The notes beneath the pieces were generated by a model. It did not search any database. It had not been told where the DNA came from and saw nothing but the letters and a program-made list of their open reading frames with translations. Of a stretch of DNA of 64,000 nucleotides, positions 22,183-32,942 are shown piece after piece. The position numbers and the translations under genes are program-made. Each line of letters starts with the position of its first letter. The first letter of the stretch is position 1. Origin of the DNA: Methylomonas sp. LW13 (GTDB lineage Bacteria; Pseudomonadota; Gammaproteobacteria; Methylococcales; Methylomonadaceae); contig NZ_CP033381.1 in the NCBI RefSeq assembly GCF_016865255.1, positions 2,976,001 to 3,040,000 of the forward strand, read 5' to 3'.

Positions 22183-22524
22183 ATGACTGCGATCATGTTC
22201 GACACCCATGAATTTGTGAAAGAACTGAAAGGAGCGGGATTTAGCGAAGAGCAAGCGGAAATCATCACCAAGTTGCAAAAAACCGCCATTTCCGCAACCT
22301 TGGAACAAGCGAAACACGATTACGATTTGGATGATTTATCGACCAAGCGCGACTTAAAGGAACTGGAAACCGGCCTTAAGCGCGACATCAAGGAGCTGGA
22401 GCTGAAGCAAGACGCCAAATTGGCCGAAACCAAAAGCGAATTGATCCGCTGGATTGTCAGCGTGGGCTTGTTGCAAACTGCCTTGATTTCGGCGTTGTTG
22501 CTTAAGTTGAGTGCATTGGCATAA
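22183..22524 (+). CDS. DUF1640 (CCDC90-like) coiled-coil membrane protein
   Basis: This 113-residue protein has a soluble N-terminal part, a charged coiled coil (about 40-85, rich in Lys/Glu/Asp/Leu) and one C-terminal membrane helix (about 88-110). This is the layout of DUF1640 proteins, whose job in bacteria is not well known. The start near FDTHEFVKELKGAGFSEEQAE fits the family. It is transcribed away from the YajR-like gene. Confidence 0.75.
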   Translation: MTAIMFDTHEFVKELKGAGFSEEQAEIITKLQKTAISATLEQAKHDYDLDDLSTKRDLKELETGLKRDIKELELKQDAKLAETKSELIRWIVSVGLLQTALISALLLKLSALA

Positions 22525-22537
22525 GTCTCACAAAAGC

Positions 22538-22966
22538 ATGAAAAAACATCTTATCTTACCTACGTTAGCAATTGCCGCCTTAATATCATTAGTTAGCTTG
22601 GGGATCACTAAAATAGCCTTTTTGTTTTTTGCTATTTGCACCGGAGCCATTTTGGTTTCCTACTATTTCAGTTCTCGGGAAACTGGAACTCCAACAGCAG
22701 CCGAAAAAATTGCGGCAACTGGATGGTTATTCATTAGGCGTGTCGTATGTTTTACTGCGGCAATTCCTTTTGCTGGTGTTACTATCGAAATAATGCGCTC
22801 TTCCGGAACTATCTCTGAAAAATTCTGGGGTATTGGTCTGTCACTTATGATGTCCGTTTTTTTTGTTTGGGTCGGCATATTCGGCCAAGGTTGGCAACGC
22901 CTTTATCTAAAAGACGATGCTGCTTTACATAAGAAAAACAAAGATCGATACAAATGGCGTTGGTAA
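22538..22966 (+). CDS. hypothetical membrane protein
   Basis: This 142-residue protein has about four predicted membrane helices (about 5-25, 27-45, 65-85 and 100-120) and a basic C-terminal tail. I do not recognise the family. The ATG at 22538 follows the DUF1640 stop by 13 bases; a GTG at 22511 would overlap that gene and add nine residues. The base composition is more AT-rich than its neighbours. Co-transcription with the DUF1640 gene is likely. Confidence 0.6.
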   Translation: MKKHLILPTLAIAALISLVSLGITKIAFLFFAICTGAILVSYYFSSRETGTPTAAEKIAATGWLFIRRVVCFTAAIPFAGVTIEIMRSSGTISEKFWGIGLSLMMSVFFVWVGIFGQGWQRLYLKDDAALHKKNKDRYKWRW

Positions 22967-23034
22967 TTAGTCCCACACTTCGTCAAAACATAATCATCAG
23001 TCAATCCCCCTTTGCCCAAGCCCCACTATTCCCC

Positions 23035-23053
23035 GTATAGTATCCAGCTATAC
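23035..23053. promoter_or_regulatory. inverted repeat before uvrA
   Basis: GTATAG and CTATAC are separated by seven bases and end 20 bases before the uvrA start. It is not a canonical LexA box (CTGT-N8-ACAG). It may be an operator or part of the leader. Confidence 0.25.
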
Positions 23054-23073
23054 AAAATTCCAGGAACACAACA

Positions 23074-25890
23074 GTGGACACCATCAGCATACGCGGCGCC
23101 CGCACTCATAATTTAAAAAACATCGATCTGGACTTGCCGCGCGACAAGCTGATAGTCATCACCGGCCTGTCCGGTTCCGGCAAGTCGTCGTTGGCGTTCG
23201 ACACCATTTATGCGGAAGGCCAGCGCCGTTACGTGGAATCCTTGTCGGCCTACGCCCGCCAGTTCCTGTCGATGATGGAAAAGCCGGATGTCGATCATAT
23301 CGAAGGCCTGTCGCCGGCGATTTCCATCGAGCAAAAATCCACCTCGCACAATCCGCGTTCCACAGTCGGCACCATTACCGAGATTTACGACTATCTGCGA
23401 TTACTGTATGCCAGGGTGGGCATTCCGCGCTGTCCGGAGCACGGCGTGTCGTTGGAGGCGCAAACCGTCAGCCAAATGGTCGACCAGGTTCTGGCGCAAC
23501 CGGAAGGCGAGCGCTGGATGCTGCTGGCGCCGGTGATCAATGACCGCAAGGGCGAACATGTGCTGTTGCTGGAAGATTTAAAAGCCCAGGGCTTTTTACG
23601 GGCCCGCATCGACGGCGAAGTCTACGAGTTGGACGAGCCGCCTGCCCTGGATTTAAAGAAAAAACACACCATCGAAGTGATCGTCGACCGTTTCAAAATT
23701 AGGGACGACATCCAGTTGCGCTTGGCCGAATCCTTCGAAACCGCGCTACGTTTGTCGGAAGGCTTGGCAATTGCCGCGTCGATGGAAAACGATCAGCAAC
23801 TGTTGTTCTCCGAGCGTTATGCCTGCCCGCACTGCGGCTACAGTCTCAGCGAACTGGAACCGCGTATTTTCTCGTTTAACAACCCGAAAGGCGCCTGTCC
23901 CAGTTGCGACGGTCTGGGCGTGCGCCAACACTTCGATCCGCAATTGGTGGTGCATAATCCCGAGATCAGCCTGGCCGGCGGCGCGGTGCGCGGCTGGGAC
24001 CGGCGCAACGCCTATTACTACCAAATCATCTGCGCATTGGCGGAGCATTACAATTTCGACCCGGAAGCGCCGTTTTCGCACATTTCCAAGGATATTCAAG
24101 CGGCAATTCTGTATGGCAGCGGCGAGGAAAAAATCAGCTTTACCTTCCAAATGGGTAACGGCAAACCTAAAACCAGCCGCCATTCTTTCGAAGGCATCAT
24201 TCCCAATATGCAGCGCCGCTATCATGAAAGCGATTCGCAAATGGTCCGCGATGAATTGTCCAAATATTTGGCTCAACAAACCTGTTCTGTGTGTGACGGC
24301 GCGCGTTTGAATCTGGGCGCGCGCAATGTGTTTGTCGAGGAGCAACCCTTACATCACGTCACCCGCTTGCCGATTAAACAAACTCTGAGTTTTTTTCAGC
24401 AACTGAATATTCCCGGCCACCGTGGCGAAATCGCCGCCAAGATCAATAAGGAAATTCAGGAAAGGCTGGAGTTTTTGGTTAACGTGGGATTGGATTATCT
24501 GACGCTGGACCGTAGCGCCGATACGCTGTCCGGCGGCGAGGCGCAGCGCATTCGTTTGGCCAGCCAGATCGGCGCCGGCCTGGTGGGAGTGATGTACGTG
24601 CTGGACGAACCGTCGATAGGTTTGCACCAACGCGACAACGAACGCCTACTGAACACGCTGTTTCGATTGCGCGACTTGGGCAACACCGTGATTGTGGTCG
24701 AACACGACGAAGACGCCATCCGCGCCGCCGACCATCTGGTCGACATTGGCCCTGGTGCCGGCGTCCACGGCGGGCAGATTGTGTCACAAGGCACACCGGC
24801 GCAAATTCTGGCCGATACCCATTCGTTGACCGGCCGCTATTTATCCGGTGCGGAAATCATTGCCGTGCCGAAGAAAACCACGCCCAATGATCCGGCCCGG
24901 CAATTGACGATTAAGGGTGCATTCGGCAATAACCTAAAAAATGTCACGGCCAGTTTCCCGGTCGGTTTGCTGACCTGCGTCACTGGCGTGTCCGGTTCCG
25001 GCAAATCGACCTTGATTAACGACACGCTTTACAGCCATGCCGCCCGCGTCATCAACGGCGCCAGTTGTATTCCGGCGCCGTGCGCGGCCATCGAAGGCCT
25101 GGAGCAGTTCGACAAAGTGGTCGATATCGACCAAAGTCCCATCGGCCGCACGCCAAGATCGAATCCAGCCACCTACACCGGCATCTTCACGCCGATCCGC
25201 GAATTATTCTCGGCTGTGCCGGAAGCGCGTTCGCGCGGTTACACGCCAGGCCGATTCAGCTTCAACGTCAAGGGCGGCCGTTGCGAAGCCTGCGCCGGCG
25301 ACGGCGTGATCAAAGTGGAAATGCACTTTCTGCCCGACATCTTCGTACCCTGCGACATTTGCCACGGTAAACGCTATAACCGCGAGACCCTGGAAATCCG
25401 CTACAAAGGCAAGACCATCCACGAAGTGCTGGAAATGACCGTGGAAGACGCCACCCAATTCTTCTCGGCCATCCCCAGCCTGGCCCGCAAGCTGCAAACC
25501 TTAATTGATGTGGGCTTAAGCTACATCACCCTCGGCCAAAACGCTGTGACCCTGTCCGGCGGCGAGGCGCAACGGGTGAAACTAGCGAAAGAGCTATCGA
25601 AACGCGACACCGGCACCACCTTGTACATTCTCGACGAACCGACCACCGGATTGCATTTTCATGACATCAAACAATTGCTGACCGTGTTGCACACCCTGCG
25701 CGACCACGGCAACACCGTGATCATCATCGAGCACAACCTGGACGTGATCAAAACCGCCGACTGGATTGTGGACATGGGCCCGGAAGGCGGTAGCGGCGGT
25801 GGCATGCTGGTGGCGGAAGGTACGCCTAAGCAAATCGCGAAGCATAAAAGTTCGCATACCGGAACGTATCTGAAACGGTTTTTCGAATAG
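23074..25890 (+). CDS. UvrA excinuclease ABC subunit A
   Basis: This 938-residue protein is the damage-recognition ATPase of nucleotide excision repair. It has two ABC modules with Walker A motifs [10 protein letters not shown] and GVSGSGKST, two LSGGEAQR signatures, and zinc-finger cysteine sets (CPHC with CPSC, and CEAC with CDIC). Length and order match UvrA. The start is GTG, with a CAGGA ribosome binding site ten bases upstream. No clear SOS box was seen before the gene, only the inverted repeat listed separately. Confidence 0.98.
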   Translation: MDTISIRGARTHNLKNIDLDLPRDKLIVITGLSGSGKSSLAFDTIYAEGQRRYVESLSAYARQFLSMMEKPDVDHIEGLSPAISIEQKSTSHNPRSTVGTITEIYDYLRLLYARVGIPRCPEHGVSLEAQTVSQMVDQVLAQPEGERWMLLAPVINDRKGEHVLLLEDLKAQGFLRARIDGEVYELDEPPALDLKKKHTIEVIVDRFKIRDDIQLRLAESFETALRLSEGLAIAASMENDQQLLFSERYACPHCGYSLSELEPRIFSFNNPKGACPSCDGLGVRQHFDPQLVVHNPEISLAGGAVRGWDRRNAYYYQIICALAEHYNFDPEAPFSHISKDIQAAILYGSGEEKISFTFQMGNGKPKTSRHSFEGIIPNMQRRYHESDSQMVRDELSKYLAQQTCSVCDGARLNLGARNVFVEEQPLHHVTRLPIKQTLSFFQQLNIPGHRGEIAAKINKEIQERLEFLVNVGLDYLTLDRSADTLSGGEAQRIRLASQIGAGLVGVMYVLDEPSIGLHQRDNERLLNTLFRLRDLGNTVIVVEHDEDAIRAADHLVDIGPGAGVHGGQIVSQGTPAQILADTHSLTGRYLSGAEIIAVPKKTTPNDPARQLTIKGAFGNNLKNVTASFPVGLLTCVTGVSGSGKSTLINDTLYSHAARVINGASCIPAPCAAIEGLEQFDKVVDIDQSPIGRTPRSNPATYTGIFTPIRELFSAVPEARSRGYTPGRFSFNVKGGRCEACAGDGVIKVEMHFLPDIFVPCDICHGKRYNRETLEIRYKGKTIHEVLEMTVEDATQFFSAIPSLARKLQTLIDVGLSYITLGQNAVTLSGGEAQRVKLAKELSKRDTGTTLYILDEPTTGLHFHDIKQLLTVLHTLRDHGNTVIIIEHNLDVIKTADWIVDMGPEGGSGGGMLVAEGTPKQIAKHKSSHTGTYLKRFFE

Positions 25891-25959
25891 TACCGCTTGC
25901 CGCTAAATGGCGGACTGATTAGGATGAATGACTAACAGACAACTGATAGGAGAACAGTA

Positions 25960-26549
25960 ATGGGTTTAGCCTTAAAAGATCGGCAACAACACACTTACGG
26001 CGATTATTTGCAGTGGCCTGACGACTTGCGCTACGAATTGATCGACGGCGATGCCTATCTGATGCCGCCGACACCCGATTTGGCCCATCAAGACGTTGCC
26101 GGCGAAATTTATTGTCAAGCCACCAACGTCTTACAAGGCAAACCCTGCCGAATCTTCATCGGGCCGGTGGACGTGCGCCTGCCAAAGCGTGACGAAGCCG
26201 ATGAACTGATAGCCAGCGTCGTTCAACCCGATGTATTAGTCGTTTGCGACCCCACCAAACTGGACAAACGCGGCGTACGCGGCGCGCCGGACTGGGTAGT
26301 GGAAGTATTGTCGCCGTCTACAGCCAGCCACGACCAAATCAAAAAGCGCGACCTGTACCAACGCGCCGGCGTCCGCGAATATTGGTTGGTCCACCCCATC
26401 GACCGTATGCTGACCATCTACGCCTGCAAAACGGCGAATACGGTAAGCCGGAGCTTTATCGATTGGAAAGTGAAACCCAAGTCGGCATTCTGCCGGATAT
26501 TGTGATTAGTTGGGACGAGTTGGTGGCGCAGCTGCCTAAGGATTATTGA
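25960..26549 (+). pseudogene. Uma2-family endonuclease-like gene with a frameshift
   Basis: Uma2 proteins (DUF820) have a PD-(D/E)XK-type nuclease fold. The first frame runs 25960-26505 with typical motifs (YELIDGDAYLM, GPVDVRLPK, QPDVLVVCD, WVVEVLSPST, KRDLYQRAGVREYWLV). At about 26421 the family sequence leaves this frame. The next frame, ending at 26549, continues it as YRLQNGEYGKPELYRLE and ILPDIVISWDELVAQLP. One lost base (probably one C of TACCGC) explains this. As read, the protein has 181 residues with a wrong tail. The nuclease core is upstream, so some function may remain. A good ribosome binding site (AGGAG) precedes the ATG. Confidence 0.75.
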
Positions 26550-26876
26550 AAATTTACCAGCCCACCGCGATTGTCTGAAGACCAAGCTCCAGTTTTCTCA
26601 AACAAAAGGGAAAGCAGTAACTTCCGAGAAGTTGTATCCAAACTTGGGCTTGGATACTAAACAAAAGCCTAAGCAACTAGGCTGGTTGCTGGATTCCACG
26701 TACGAGACATGATTCCACTTACTGGGTGCCGCTGAGTATCCGCGTAAATCAGGGAGATAGCCCTTCTCGCATCCACCTTACGGATTTGGAGGCACATTAA
26801 TCACGCCAAAACCATATTGACGCTTTTGTTAAAATCACTTACCCAAACGAACCGACAAACAGACTAGCAACAACAC
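26550..26876. other. gene-free stretch before the restriction-modification island
   Basis: One frame stays open over about 55 codons and ends in LGWLLDSTYET, but it has no start or known family, so it may be a coding relic. The promoter for the restriction-modification genes should lie in the AT-rich last 80 bases. Confidence 0.3.
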
Positions 26877-29054
26877 ATGACGGACAATCAAGTCATCGAC
26901 TACATACAACAGGGCGTTGAAAAAGGCTTGATCAAGCTGTCCGACGAGAACAAACGCATCGAATATCTCGAACAAAAGAAAAGCCGACTATTCACTAACC
27001 CGGAAGAACAAGTTCAAGCCGAAACCTATTGCCGTTTGATTCTCCAATACGGCTATCTCAAGCACCGGGTACAAAACTTCGTGTCGGTCAAAATGGGTTC
27101 CGACAAAAAGGAAGCCGACATCGTCGTTTACAACGACGACGAATGCCTGGAGCCGCATATCCTGGTCGAATGCAAGAAACAAGACGTGTCCGACGCCGAA
27201 TTCGCCCAAGCCATCGATCAAGCCTATTCCTACGCCTTCGCGCTGCCCAATAACGTCAAATGGGTCTGGGTCACATCCAAGATCAAAAACGAATTTTTCC
27301 AGGTCGATAAGCGTAAGAACACCCGCAAATCCGAGTCCGACATTCCGCCCTACGGCGTCGATAAACTGGCACCCTACAAATTCGTCAAGGGCGCCGACAA
27401 GCTCAAACACAAGACCGGCGAACAAAAGTTTTTCGAGCTGCAAGTAGTTGCGGAGGACGAACTGACCCGCCGTTTCAAACTGGCCCATAACGCCCTGTGG
27501 GCCGGCGGACAACTCAACCCGTCGGAAGCCTTCGATGAACTGGACAAACTGATCTTCTGCAAAATCTGGGACGAGCGCAAGGCTCGCAAGGCTGGCGAAC
27601 CTTACGACTTTCAAGTCATCCAGGAAGACGGCAAGGGTGCCAACGAAGACGAAAAGCAGCTCGACGCCAAACAAAAAACCAACGCCGCGTTGTTTGCCCG
27701 CATTAACGCCCTCTATGAAGAAGGTCGCAAAAAAGACCCGGAAGTGTTCCGCGACAACATCCGCCTGACCCACGAACGGGCGCGTACCATCGTCGAATAC
27801 CTGCAAGACATCAACCTCAACAAAACCGACCTCGACAGCAAGGGCCGCGCCTTCGAAACCTTCATGGACTCGTTCTTTCGCGGCAGCTTCGGCCAATATT
27901 TCACCCCGCGGCCTATCGTGAAATTCATCGTCGATGTGTTGCCGATCACTCACGAATCGCTGGTATTGGATACTTCTTGCGGCAGCGGCGGTTTTCTGTT
28001 GCATGCCCTGGAAAAAGTCCGCCGCGAAGCGAACGAATTCTACAACCCGGACAGCAAGGAACACTGGCAACATTGGCACGACTTTGCCGAAAAGCGTCTG
28101 TACGGCATCGAAATCAACGAGCAAATCAGCCGCGCCGCCAAGATGAACATGATCATCCACGACGACGGCCACACCAACGTCATCACCGCCGACGGTTTGC
28201 TGAAAGACGCCAAGTTGCAGGAAATCAGCAAAAACCACGGCTTCGAATACGGCCGCTTCGACTTCATCATCACCAATCCGCCGTTTGGTAGCGCGGTCAA
28301 ACTCACCGAAAAAGCCTATCTCGATACCTACGCCTTCGGCCAGAAAGACACCTCCTGGTTGGACCTAAAAAACAGCGGCGTCAAGAACCGCGACAGCCAA
28401 AGCACCGAAGTGTTGTTCATCGAGCAATGCCACCAGTTCTTGAACGCCGGCGGTTACTTGGCCATCGTCATCCCCGACGGCGTACTGACCAACAGCAGCC
28501 TGCAATACGTCCGCGACCAAATCGAGGAGTGGTATCGCATCGTCGCCGTGGTCAGCCTGCCGCAAACCGCATTCACCGCCAACGGCGCCGGCGTGAAAAG
28601 CAGCGTCTTGTTTTTGCGCAAATACAGCGCCGAAGTCAGCGAGGAAATCCGCCAGCTTAAACTCAACGTCCAAGCCGCGCTATTGAGCGAGCACAGCTAT
28701 AAGACCGAAGTCGAAGGCATCGAAAAGACCAAGAAAGACGTGCTGAACAACGCCAGCGGCGCGGAATATGACGGCGAATTGAATGAATTCAAGAAAACCG
28801 AAGCCTATAAAACCTGGAAAGCCGAAAAAAGCACCGAATTTACCGAGCAAATCAACGAATTGAAGGAAAAGCTGGAAGAGGCATATTTGCTGCAAAAACA
28901 AAGCGCCCTGCCCGATTACCCGATATTCATGGCGATTGCCGAGGATATTGGCTACGACGCCACCGGCAAGCAGACCGGCAAGAATGAGCTGGATATAATT
29001 GGCGCGGAATTGGCAAGGTTTATTTTGGAGCAGGTTGAGAATGAGCCCTTTTAG
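26877..29054 (+). CDS. nuclease-N6-adenine methylase fusion, restriction-modification subunit
   Basis: This 725-residue protein joins an HsdR-N-like nuclease domain (about 30-170) to an HsdM-type N6-adenine methyltransferase (about 210-620). The nuclease core is Asp81 in EADIVVY and Glu98-x-Lys100 in VECKK, a PD-(D/E)XK set. The methylase has the SAM motif LDTSCGSGGF (Asp365) and the catalytic NPPF at 467-470. The C-terminal part is charged and helical. No SNF2-type translocase is present here or nearby. This is closer to type IIB/IIG systems (R and M in one chain plus S) than to true type I. It overlaps the S-subunit gene by 14 bases. Confidence 0.85.
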   Translation: MTDNQVIDYIQQGVEKGLIKLSDENKRIEYLEQKKSRLFTNPEEQVQAETYCRLILQYGYLKHRVQNFVSVKMGSDKKEADIVVYNDDECLEPHILVECKKQDVSDAEFAQAIDQAYSYAFALPNNVKWVWVTSKIKNEFFQVDKRKNTRKSESDIPPYGVDKLAPYKFVKGADKLKHKTGEQKFFELQVVAEDELTRRFKLAHNALWAGGQLNPSEAFDELDKLIFCKIWDERKARKAGEPYDFQVIQEDGKGANEDEKQLDAKQKTNAALFARINALYEEGRKKDPEVFRDNIRLTHERARTIVEYLQDINLNKTDLDSKGRAFETFMDSFFRGSFGQYFTPRPIVKFIVDVLPITHESLVLDTSCGSGGFLLHALEKVRREANEFYNPDSKEHWQHWHDFAEKRLYGIEINEQISRAAKMNMIIHDDGHTNVITADGLLKDAKLQEISKNHGFEYGRFDFIITNPPFGSAVKLTEKAYLDTYAFGQKDTSWLDLKNSGVKNRDSQSTEVLFIEQCHQFLNAGGYLAIVIPDGVLTNSSLQYVRDQIEEWYRIVAVVSLPQTAFTANGAGVKSSVLFLRKYSAEVSEEIRQLKLNVQAALLSEHSYKTEVEGIEKTKKDVLNNASGAEYDGELNEFKKTEAYKTWKAEKSTEFTEQINELKEKLEEAYLLQKQSALPDYPIFMAIAEDIGYDATGKQTGKNELDIIGAELARFILEQVENEPF

Positions 29055-30468
29055 TTTCAATCCAAACGTTGGTATCCACAAAGTTTTTTTGGTTAGTTAT
29101 TCTCAGCTGGCAGGTCGATTCGACCCTCAATTTCATTTGGAGCTACCCGATCTAACTGACTTTATCAAACTATCCTCCATCGCAAATGTAAATGGCGGCA
29201 AACGAATCCCTTTGGGCTACGACTATTCACAAGATGAAACAGAATACCTTTATTTACGGGTAACTGACTTTAATGACGAAGGAGAAATTGATTTTCAAAA
29301 ACTTCGACACATTGATTCTGATGTATTTGCTTTTTTGGAGCGCTATGAGATACGCAATAATCAAATAGCCATATCAATCGCTGGCACCATTGGCAGAGTG
29401 ACTTTAATTAAAAATATCCCTTTGAATAAAAGAGTCATTCTGACTGAGAACTGCGCAAAAATTACCCTCAAGACGGATTCCGTTTTGGAAGCTTATTTTA
29501 ATCTGCTTTTAAACTTGCCAATCGTTCAAAAACAGATCGAATTAAATTATATTCAGACAACCATCCCTAAGCTTGGTTTAGATCGTATTAAAAACTTATT
29601 TTTTCCTAAAATTCCAACAATAGAAAAACAGGAAAAAATCGTTCAAGCGTATTCGAATGTTTCTGCGTCGGCAAAACAAAAAGAACAACAATCCCAAGAG
29701 CTTTTGGCGGGAATTGATGGCTATTTATTATCAGAATTAGGTATTACTGTTCCTAATAAAAACAAAACTATTGAAAAAAGGATATTCAAGGTTAGTTTTA
29801 ATCAAATATCCGGTTGGCGCTTTGATGCGCCGGTACATCAAAGCGAGTTTTCCTTGAAATCGGCAAAATTCTCAATGATACGCCTGACAAGAGCTTTCGA
29901 GTTTAATCCAAAAACGGTGATAAACGTTGAATCATGTTCTTTTGTGCCAATGGAGAAAATTTCCGATCAAACCGGATCGATTACATCGACGGAGGAAACC
30001 ATCCACTTATCAAACTCATCTGGCTACACTCCATTTTGCGAGGATGATCTAATTTGGGCAAGAATCACGCCTTGCATGCAAAATGGTAAGTCAGCTGTAG
30101 CAAGAAATCTCGTGAATGGCTTTGGACTTGGATCAACTGAATATTTTGTATTTAGAGCCACCGAAGGAAATAACATCGATTATTTGCATGCTCTACTACG
30201 ACTAAATTATCTGCGCGAAGAAGCCATGCTGTTTTTTGGTGGCGCTACTGGACATCAAAGAGTATCACCAGACTTTTTCAGACGTTTGTATATACCGTTT
30301 CCTCCAATAGGTAAACAAAATGAAATAGCACAACATATTGCAGATATTAAAACCCAAGCCCAACAACTCCAAACCGAAGCCGCGCAAATCCTGGCCGACG
30401 CCAAGGCCGAGGTGGAACGGATGATTTTGGGCGACAGCGGAGGCGAGCCATGCCCACCTGCTGGATAA
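29041..30468 (+). CDS. restriction-modification specificity subunit S
   Basis: This 475-residue HsdS-type protein recognises the DNA target for the fused nuclease-methylase. It has two target-recognition domains (about 20-200 and 245-440), each followed by a helical spacer, and ends with a coiled-coil tail rich in Gln/Ala. The open frame extends upstream to 28999, but the ATG at 29041 overlaps the methylase stop and is the natural coupled start. The region from 29050 to 30340 is clearly more AT-rich than the genes on both sides, as expected for exchanged specificity domains. Confidence 0.85.
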   Translation: MSPFSFNPNVGIHKVFLVSYSQLAGRFDPQFHLELPDLTDFIKLSSIANVNGGKRIPLGYDYSQDETEYLYLRVTDFNDEGEIDFQKLRHIDSDVFAFLERYEIRNNQIAISIAGTIGRVTLIKNIPLNKRVILTENCAKITLKTDSVLEAYFNLLLNLPIVQKQIELNYIQTTIPKLGLDRIKNLFFPKIPTIEKQEKIVQAYSNVSASAKQKEQQSQELLAGIDGYLLSELGITVPNKNKTIEKRIFKVSFNQISGWRFDAPVHQSEFSLKSAKFSMIRLTRAFEFNPKTVINVESCSFVPMEKISDQTGSITSTEETIHLSNSSGYTPFCEDDLIWARITPCMQNGKSAVARNLVNGFGLGSTEYFVFRATEGNNIDYLHALLRLNYLREEAMLFFGGATGHQRVSPDFFRRLYIPFPPIGKQNEIAQHIADIKTQAQQLQTEAAQILADAKAEVERMILGDSGGEPCPPAG

Positions 30469-31022
30469 TCGCCGGCCCCAACGGCGCGGGTAAAACCACC
30501 TTCGCGTTGGAATACCTGCCTTCGGTGGCGGGCTGCCGGCGTTTCATCAACGCCGATTTAATTGCCGCGGGCCTGTCGCCGCTGGCACCCGAACAACACT
30601 TGGCGGCCGCCAGCCGTTTGTTTCTGCACGAGATCGAGGATTGCATCGCAGCGCGCCAAGATTTTGCATTTGAAACCACGCTGGCCGGGCGCGGTTATTT
30701 GAAATTGATAGACCGTTTGCAAGCGACTGACTGGCGGGTGGAATTGATTTATCTGGCCCTGCCCAGCGCCGAAATGTCGCGTCTGCGGGTGGCGGAACGG
30801 GTTGCTCACGGAGGCCATCACATTGCCGATACCGATGTCGCCAGGCGTTTTCCGCGTAGTCTTTATAATTTGTTAAACATTTTCGCAGCCAAGACTCGTC
30901 AAACTCGCTGCTTTATGAACAGCGGCGGTGTCCCGGAACTGGTTTTCCAGCAATGTGGCATGAACCGCGAAGTAATCAATCCCGAATTTTTTGCCTTGTT
31001 GCAAAAGCAGGCCCAATCATGA
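30450..31022 (+). CDS. zeta-toxin-like P-loop kinase
   Basis: This 190-residue protein has an N-terminal P-loop, [10 protein letters not shown] (about 8-17), and the zeta-toxin layout with [11 protein letters not shown] and [11 protein letters not shown]. Zeta kinases phosphorylate UDP-sugars and stop cell-wall synthesis, but many chromosomal relatives have unknown targets. It overlaps the end of the S-subunit gene by 19 bases and shares an ATGA with the next small gene, so it is probably part of the same transcript. It could also be a non-toxic kinase of the same fold. Confidence 0.75.
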   Translation: MPTCWIIAGPNGAGKTTFALEYLPSVAGCRRFINADLIAAGLSPLAPEQHLAAASRLFLHEIEDCIAARQDFAFETTLAGRGYLKLIDRLQATDWRVELIYLALPSAEMSRLRVAERVAHGGHHIADTDVARRFPRSLYNLLNIFAAKTRQTRCFMNSGGVPELVFQQCGMNREVINPEFFALLQKQAQS

Positions 31023-31237
31023 TCGAACCATCCAAACCTATTCTTAACTCCGACACGCAGGCGATGTTGGACTGCCTGCAACTTGCCGTCAACAAAACCC
31101 TGGAACGCAAGCGGCGTCTCGGTCAATATGTGGTGCAATGGGAAGGCAAGGAGCCGTTTGCGATTGGCGACGATGCGCCAGAGCACTTGAAGCAAGTACC
31201 GAGCAGCTCAACACCGTCTAGTCGAACCGATGGATAA
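31019..31237 (+). CDS. small partner protein of the zeta-like gene
   Basis: This 72-residue protein starts at the ATG overlapping the zeta-like gene's TGA. It begins [10 protein letters not shown], has a helical basic middle ([13 protein letters not shown]) and a segment [16 protein letters not shown]. Small proteins of this type often follow zeta-like genes, so it may be an antitoxin, though it does not look like the classic epsilon antitoxin. No known motif was found. Confidence 0.6.
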   Translation: MIEPSKPILNSDTQAMLDCLQLAVNKTLERKRRLGQYVVQWEGKEPFAIGDDAPEHLKQVPSSSTPSSRTDG

Positions 31238-31295
31238 AAACACCACAATCGGGATGACTCCGTTTTGATTCAACCTCATCCAAATCATCTTCTTT

Positions 31296-31760
31296 GTGTC
31301 CCACCGTCTCGCCATCATCTCAGACACCCACGGCTTGCTCCGCCCCGAGGCGCTGGCGGCGTTGCAGGGTTGCGCGCGGATTATCCACGCCGGCGACATC
31401 GGCAAACAGGAGGTGTTGCAGCGGCTGAACGAGTTGGCGCCGGTTACGGCGGTACGTGGTAACAACGATAAAGGCGCTTGGGCTGATGAATTGCCGCTTA
31501 GTGCCAGTGTGACGGTTGAGCAAGCGTGCCTTTATGTGATCCATGACTTGGCCGAGTTGCCCATCGATCCGGTCGCGGCCGGGATTCGTGTCGTTATCTC
31601 CGGCCATTCGCATAAACCATCGATTCAAGAACGTGATGGCGTGCTGTATCTCAACCCCGGCAGCGCTGGTCCACGCCGATTTAAATTGCCGATAGCCGTT
31701 GCCGAACTTGTCATCAGGGATACGGCAATCGAGGCGCGAATCGTTGAGTTGGCGGTTTGA
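31296..31760 (+). CDS. YfcE-type metallophosphoesterase
   Basis: This 154-residue protein has the calcineurin-like phosphoesterase motifs SDTHG (about 9-13), HAGDIG, RGNND and SGHSHKP, which bind two metal ions. Length and order fit the YfcE/MJ0936 family of small phosphodiesterases. The start is GTG. The substrate is not visible. Confidence 0.85.
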   Translation: MSHRLAIISDTHGLLRPEALAALQGCARIIHAGDIGKQEVLQRLNELAPVTAVRGNNDKGAWADELPLSASVTVEQACLYVIHDLAELPIDPVAAGIRVVISGHSHKPSIQERDGVLYLNPGSAGPRRFKLPIAVAELVIRDTAIEARIVELAV

Positions 31761-31859
31761 AACCGATTGCAAGAATTTGTTATCGTTGTCACCTGCAGGA
31801 TCATGCCGGCGCACGATTCGTTTCCGTTTAACCGCTTTTTTACTCTACAAGATTACCTC

Positions 31860-32672
31860 ATGAGTTTTGATTTTAACGCTTACCTAAACCGCATCGGCAT
31901 AGCCAAACCGGAGGCCAGCCTCGCCGGGCTCAGCCAATTGCAACAGGCGCAACTCGGCGCTATTCCATTCGAAAACATCAATCCGCTATTGGGCTTGCTG
32001 CCCGAGTTGGAAACGGCGGCGTTGATGGAAAAGATCGTCGCCAATCGACGCGGCGGCTATTGTTTCGAATTGAACGGGTTGTTTGGACAGGCGCTGGACG
32101 AGTTGGGATTTGCGTATCAGCCGATTATGGCTAGAGTGCGAATGGGCCGCAACGAAGGCGGACCGCGCCTGCATTTGGCATTTATCGTGGAGGCTGAAGG
32201 CGACTCCTGGCTGGTCGATGCCGGCTTCGGCGGCCCCAGCCACTATCGACCGCTGCGCCTGAATACCGAGCAAACGCAAAGCCAGGATCATAACCAGTTT
32301 CGGTTGCGCGAGGAGGCGGAATCTGGAGAAACGGTGCTGGAGCGGCTACAGGACGGCGAGTGGTTTGCCTTGTATAGTTTCGACCGCTCAACAGTGCAAC
32401 GCTGCGACCTGGACGCGGCCAACTTGGTATGCACAATCTGGGACCAATCGCTGCTGTCGCAAAATTTATTGATTTGCCGGAATACCGACGAAGGCTGGGT
32501 ACAATTGTTCAATACCCATTTTTCAAGATGCCGCGCGGATGAGAAAATTAGCCATTCAATTGACAGCCAGGCGCAATTAAATGACTTGCTGGACGAGCAG
32601 TTTGATATAGCGCTCAACAGTGAGCAGTTGCGCCGCCTCGCCGAGCGTTTGGCATTAAACCGGGATAACTAA
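31860..32672 (+). CDS. arylamine N-acetyltransferase
   Basis: This 270-residue enzyme moves an acetyl group from acetyl-CoA to aromatic amines or hydrazines. The catalytic triad is visible as Cys68 (GGYCFELNG), His105 (RLHLAF) and Asp120 (LVDAGFGG). The open frame reaches 31767, but the ATG at 31860 gives the usual family length and starts the conserved part (FDFNAYLNRIG). No strong ribosome binding site was seen before this ATG, so an ATG at 31803 remains possible. Confidence 0.85.
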   Translation: MSFDFNAYLNRIGIAKPEASLAGLSQLQQAQLGAIPFENINPLLGLLPELETAALMEKIVANRRGGYCFELNGLFGQALDELGFAYQPIMARVRMGRNEGGPRLHLAFIVEAEGDSWLVDAGFGGPSHYRPLRLNTEQTQSQDHNQFRLREEAESGETVLERLQDGEWFALYSFDRSTVQRCDLDAANLVCTIWDQSLLSQNLLICRNTDEGWVQLFNTHFSRCRADEKISHSIDSQAQLNDLLDEQFDIALNSEQLRRLAERLALNRDN

Positions 32673-32942
32673 GCATTTGTCCGGCGGGTTTTATCGGCAT
32701 TGCAGCGCCCTGTCTGAGCAGGTACTCGGCAAATTTGCCTATTTGTTCAAGCAAACTTGACGATTTATCCATCGCTCAAGATGTCTGGAACGGCTTTTGC
32801 TTGGAAATGGTGACACAACTGGCTAATACAAAGGTCACGTGCTATCAGCAAGGCAAACCGGGTGTTAAAAAAATGATTTTGGTATTCTCATACGTATGAT
32901 GTAGCAGGGGAAATTTATTTCCAAACTCGGCGAGCACTTTAA

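Noticed and set aside
23035-23053. LexA box before uvrA
   Set aside because: The palindrome GTATAG-N7-CTATAC lacks the CTGT/ACAG cores, so no SOS claim is made.
23746-24345. 199-residue open frame opposite uvrA
   Set aside because: Antisense to a conserved gene with no domain of its own.
26988-28238. 416-residue open frame on the minus strand
   Set aside because: It mirrors the nuclease-methylase gene. The protein is Phe/Val-rich without motifs, as expected of an antisense shadow.
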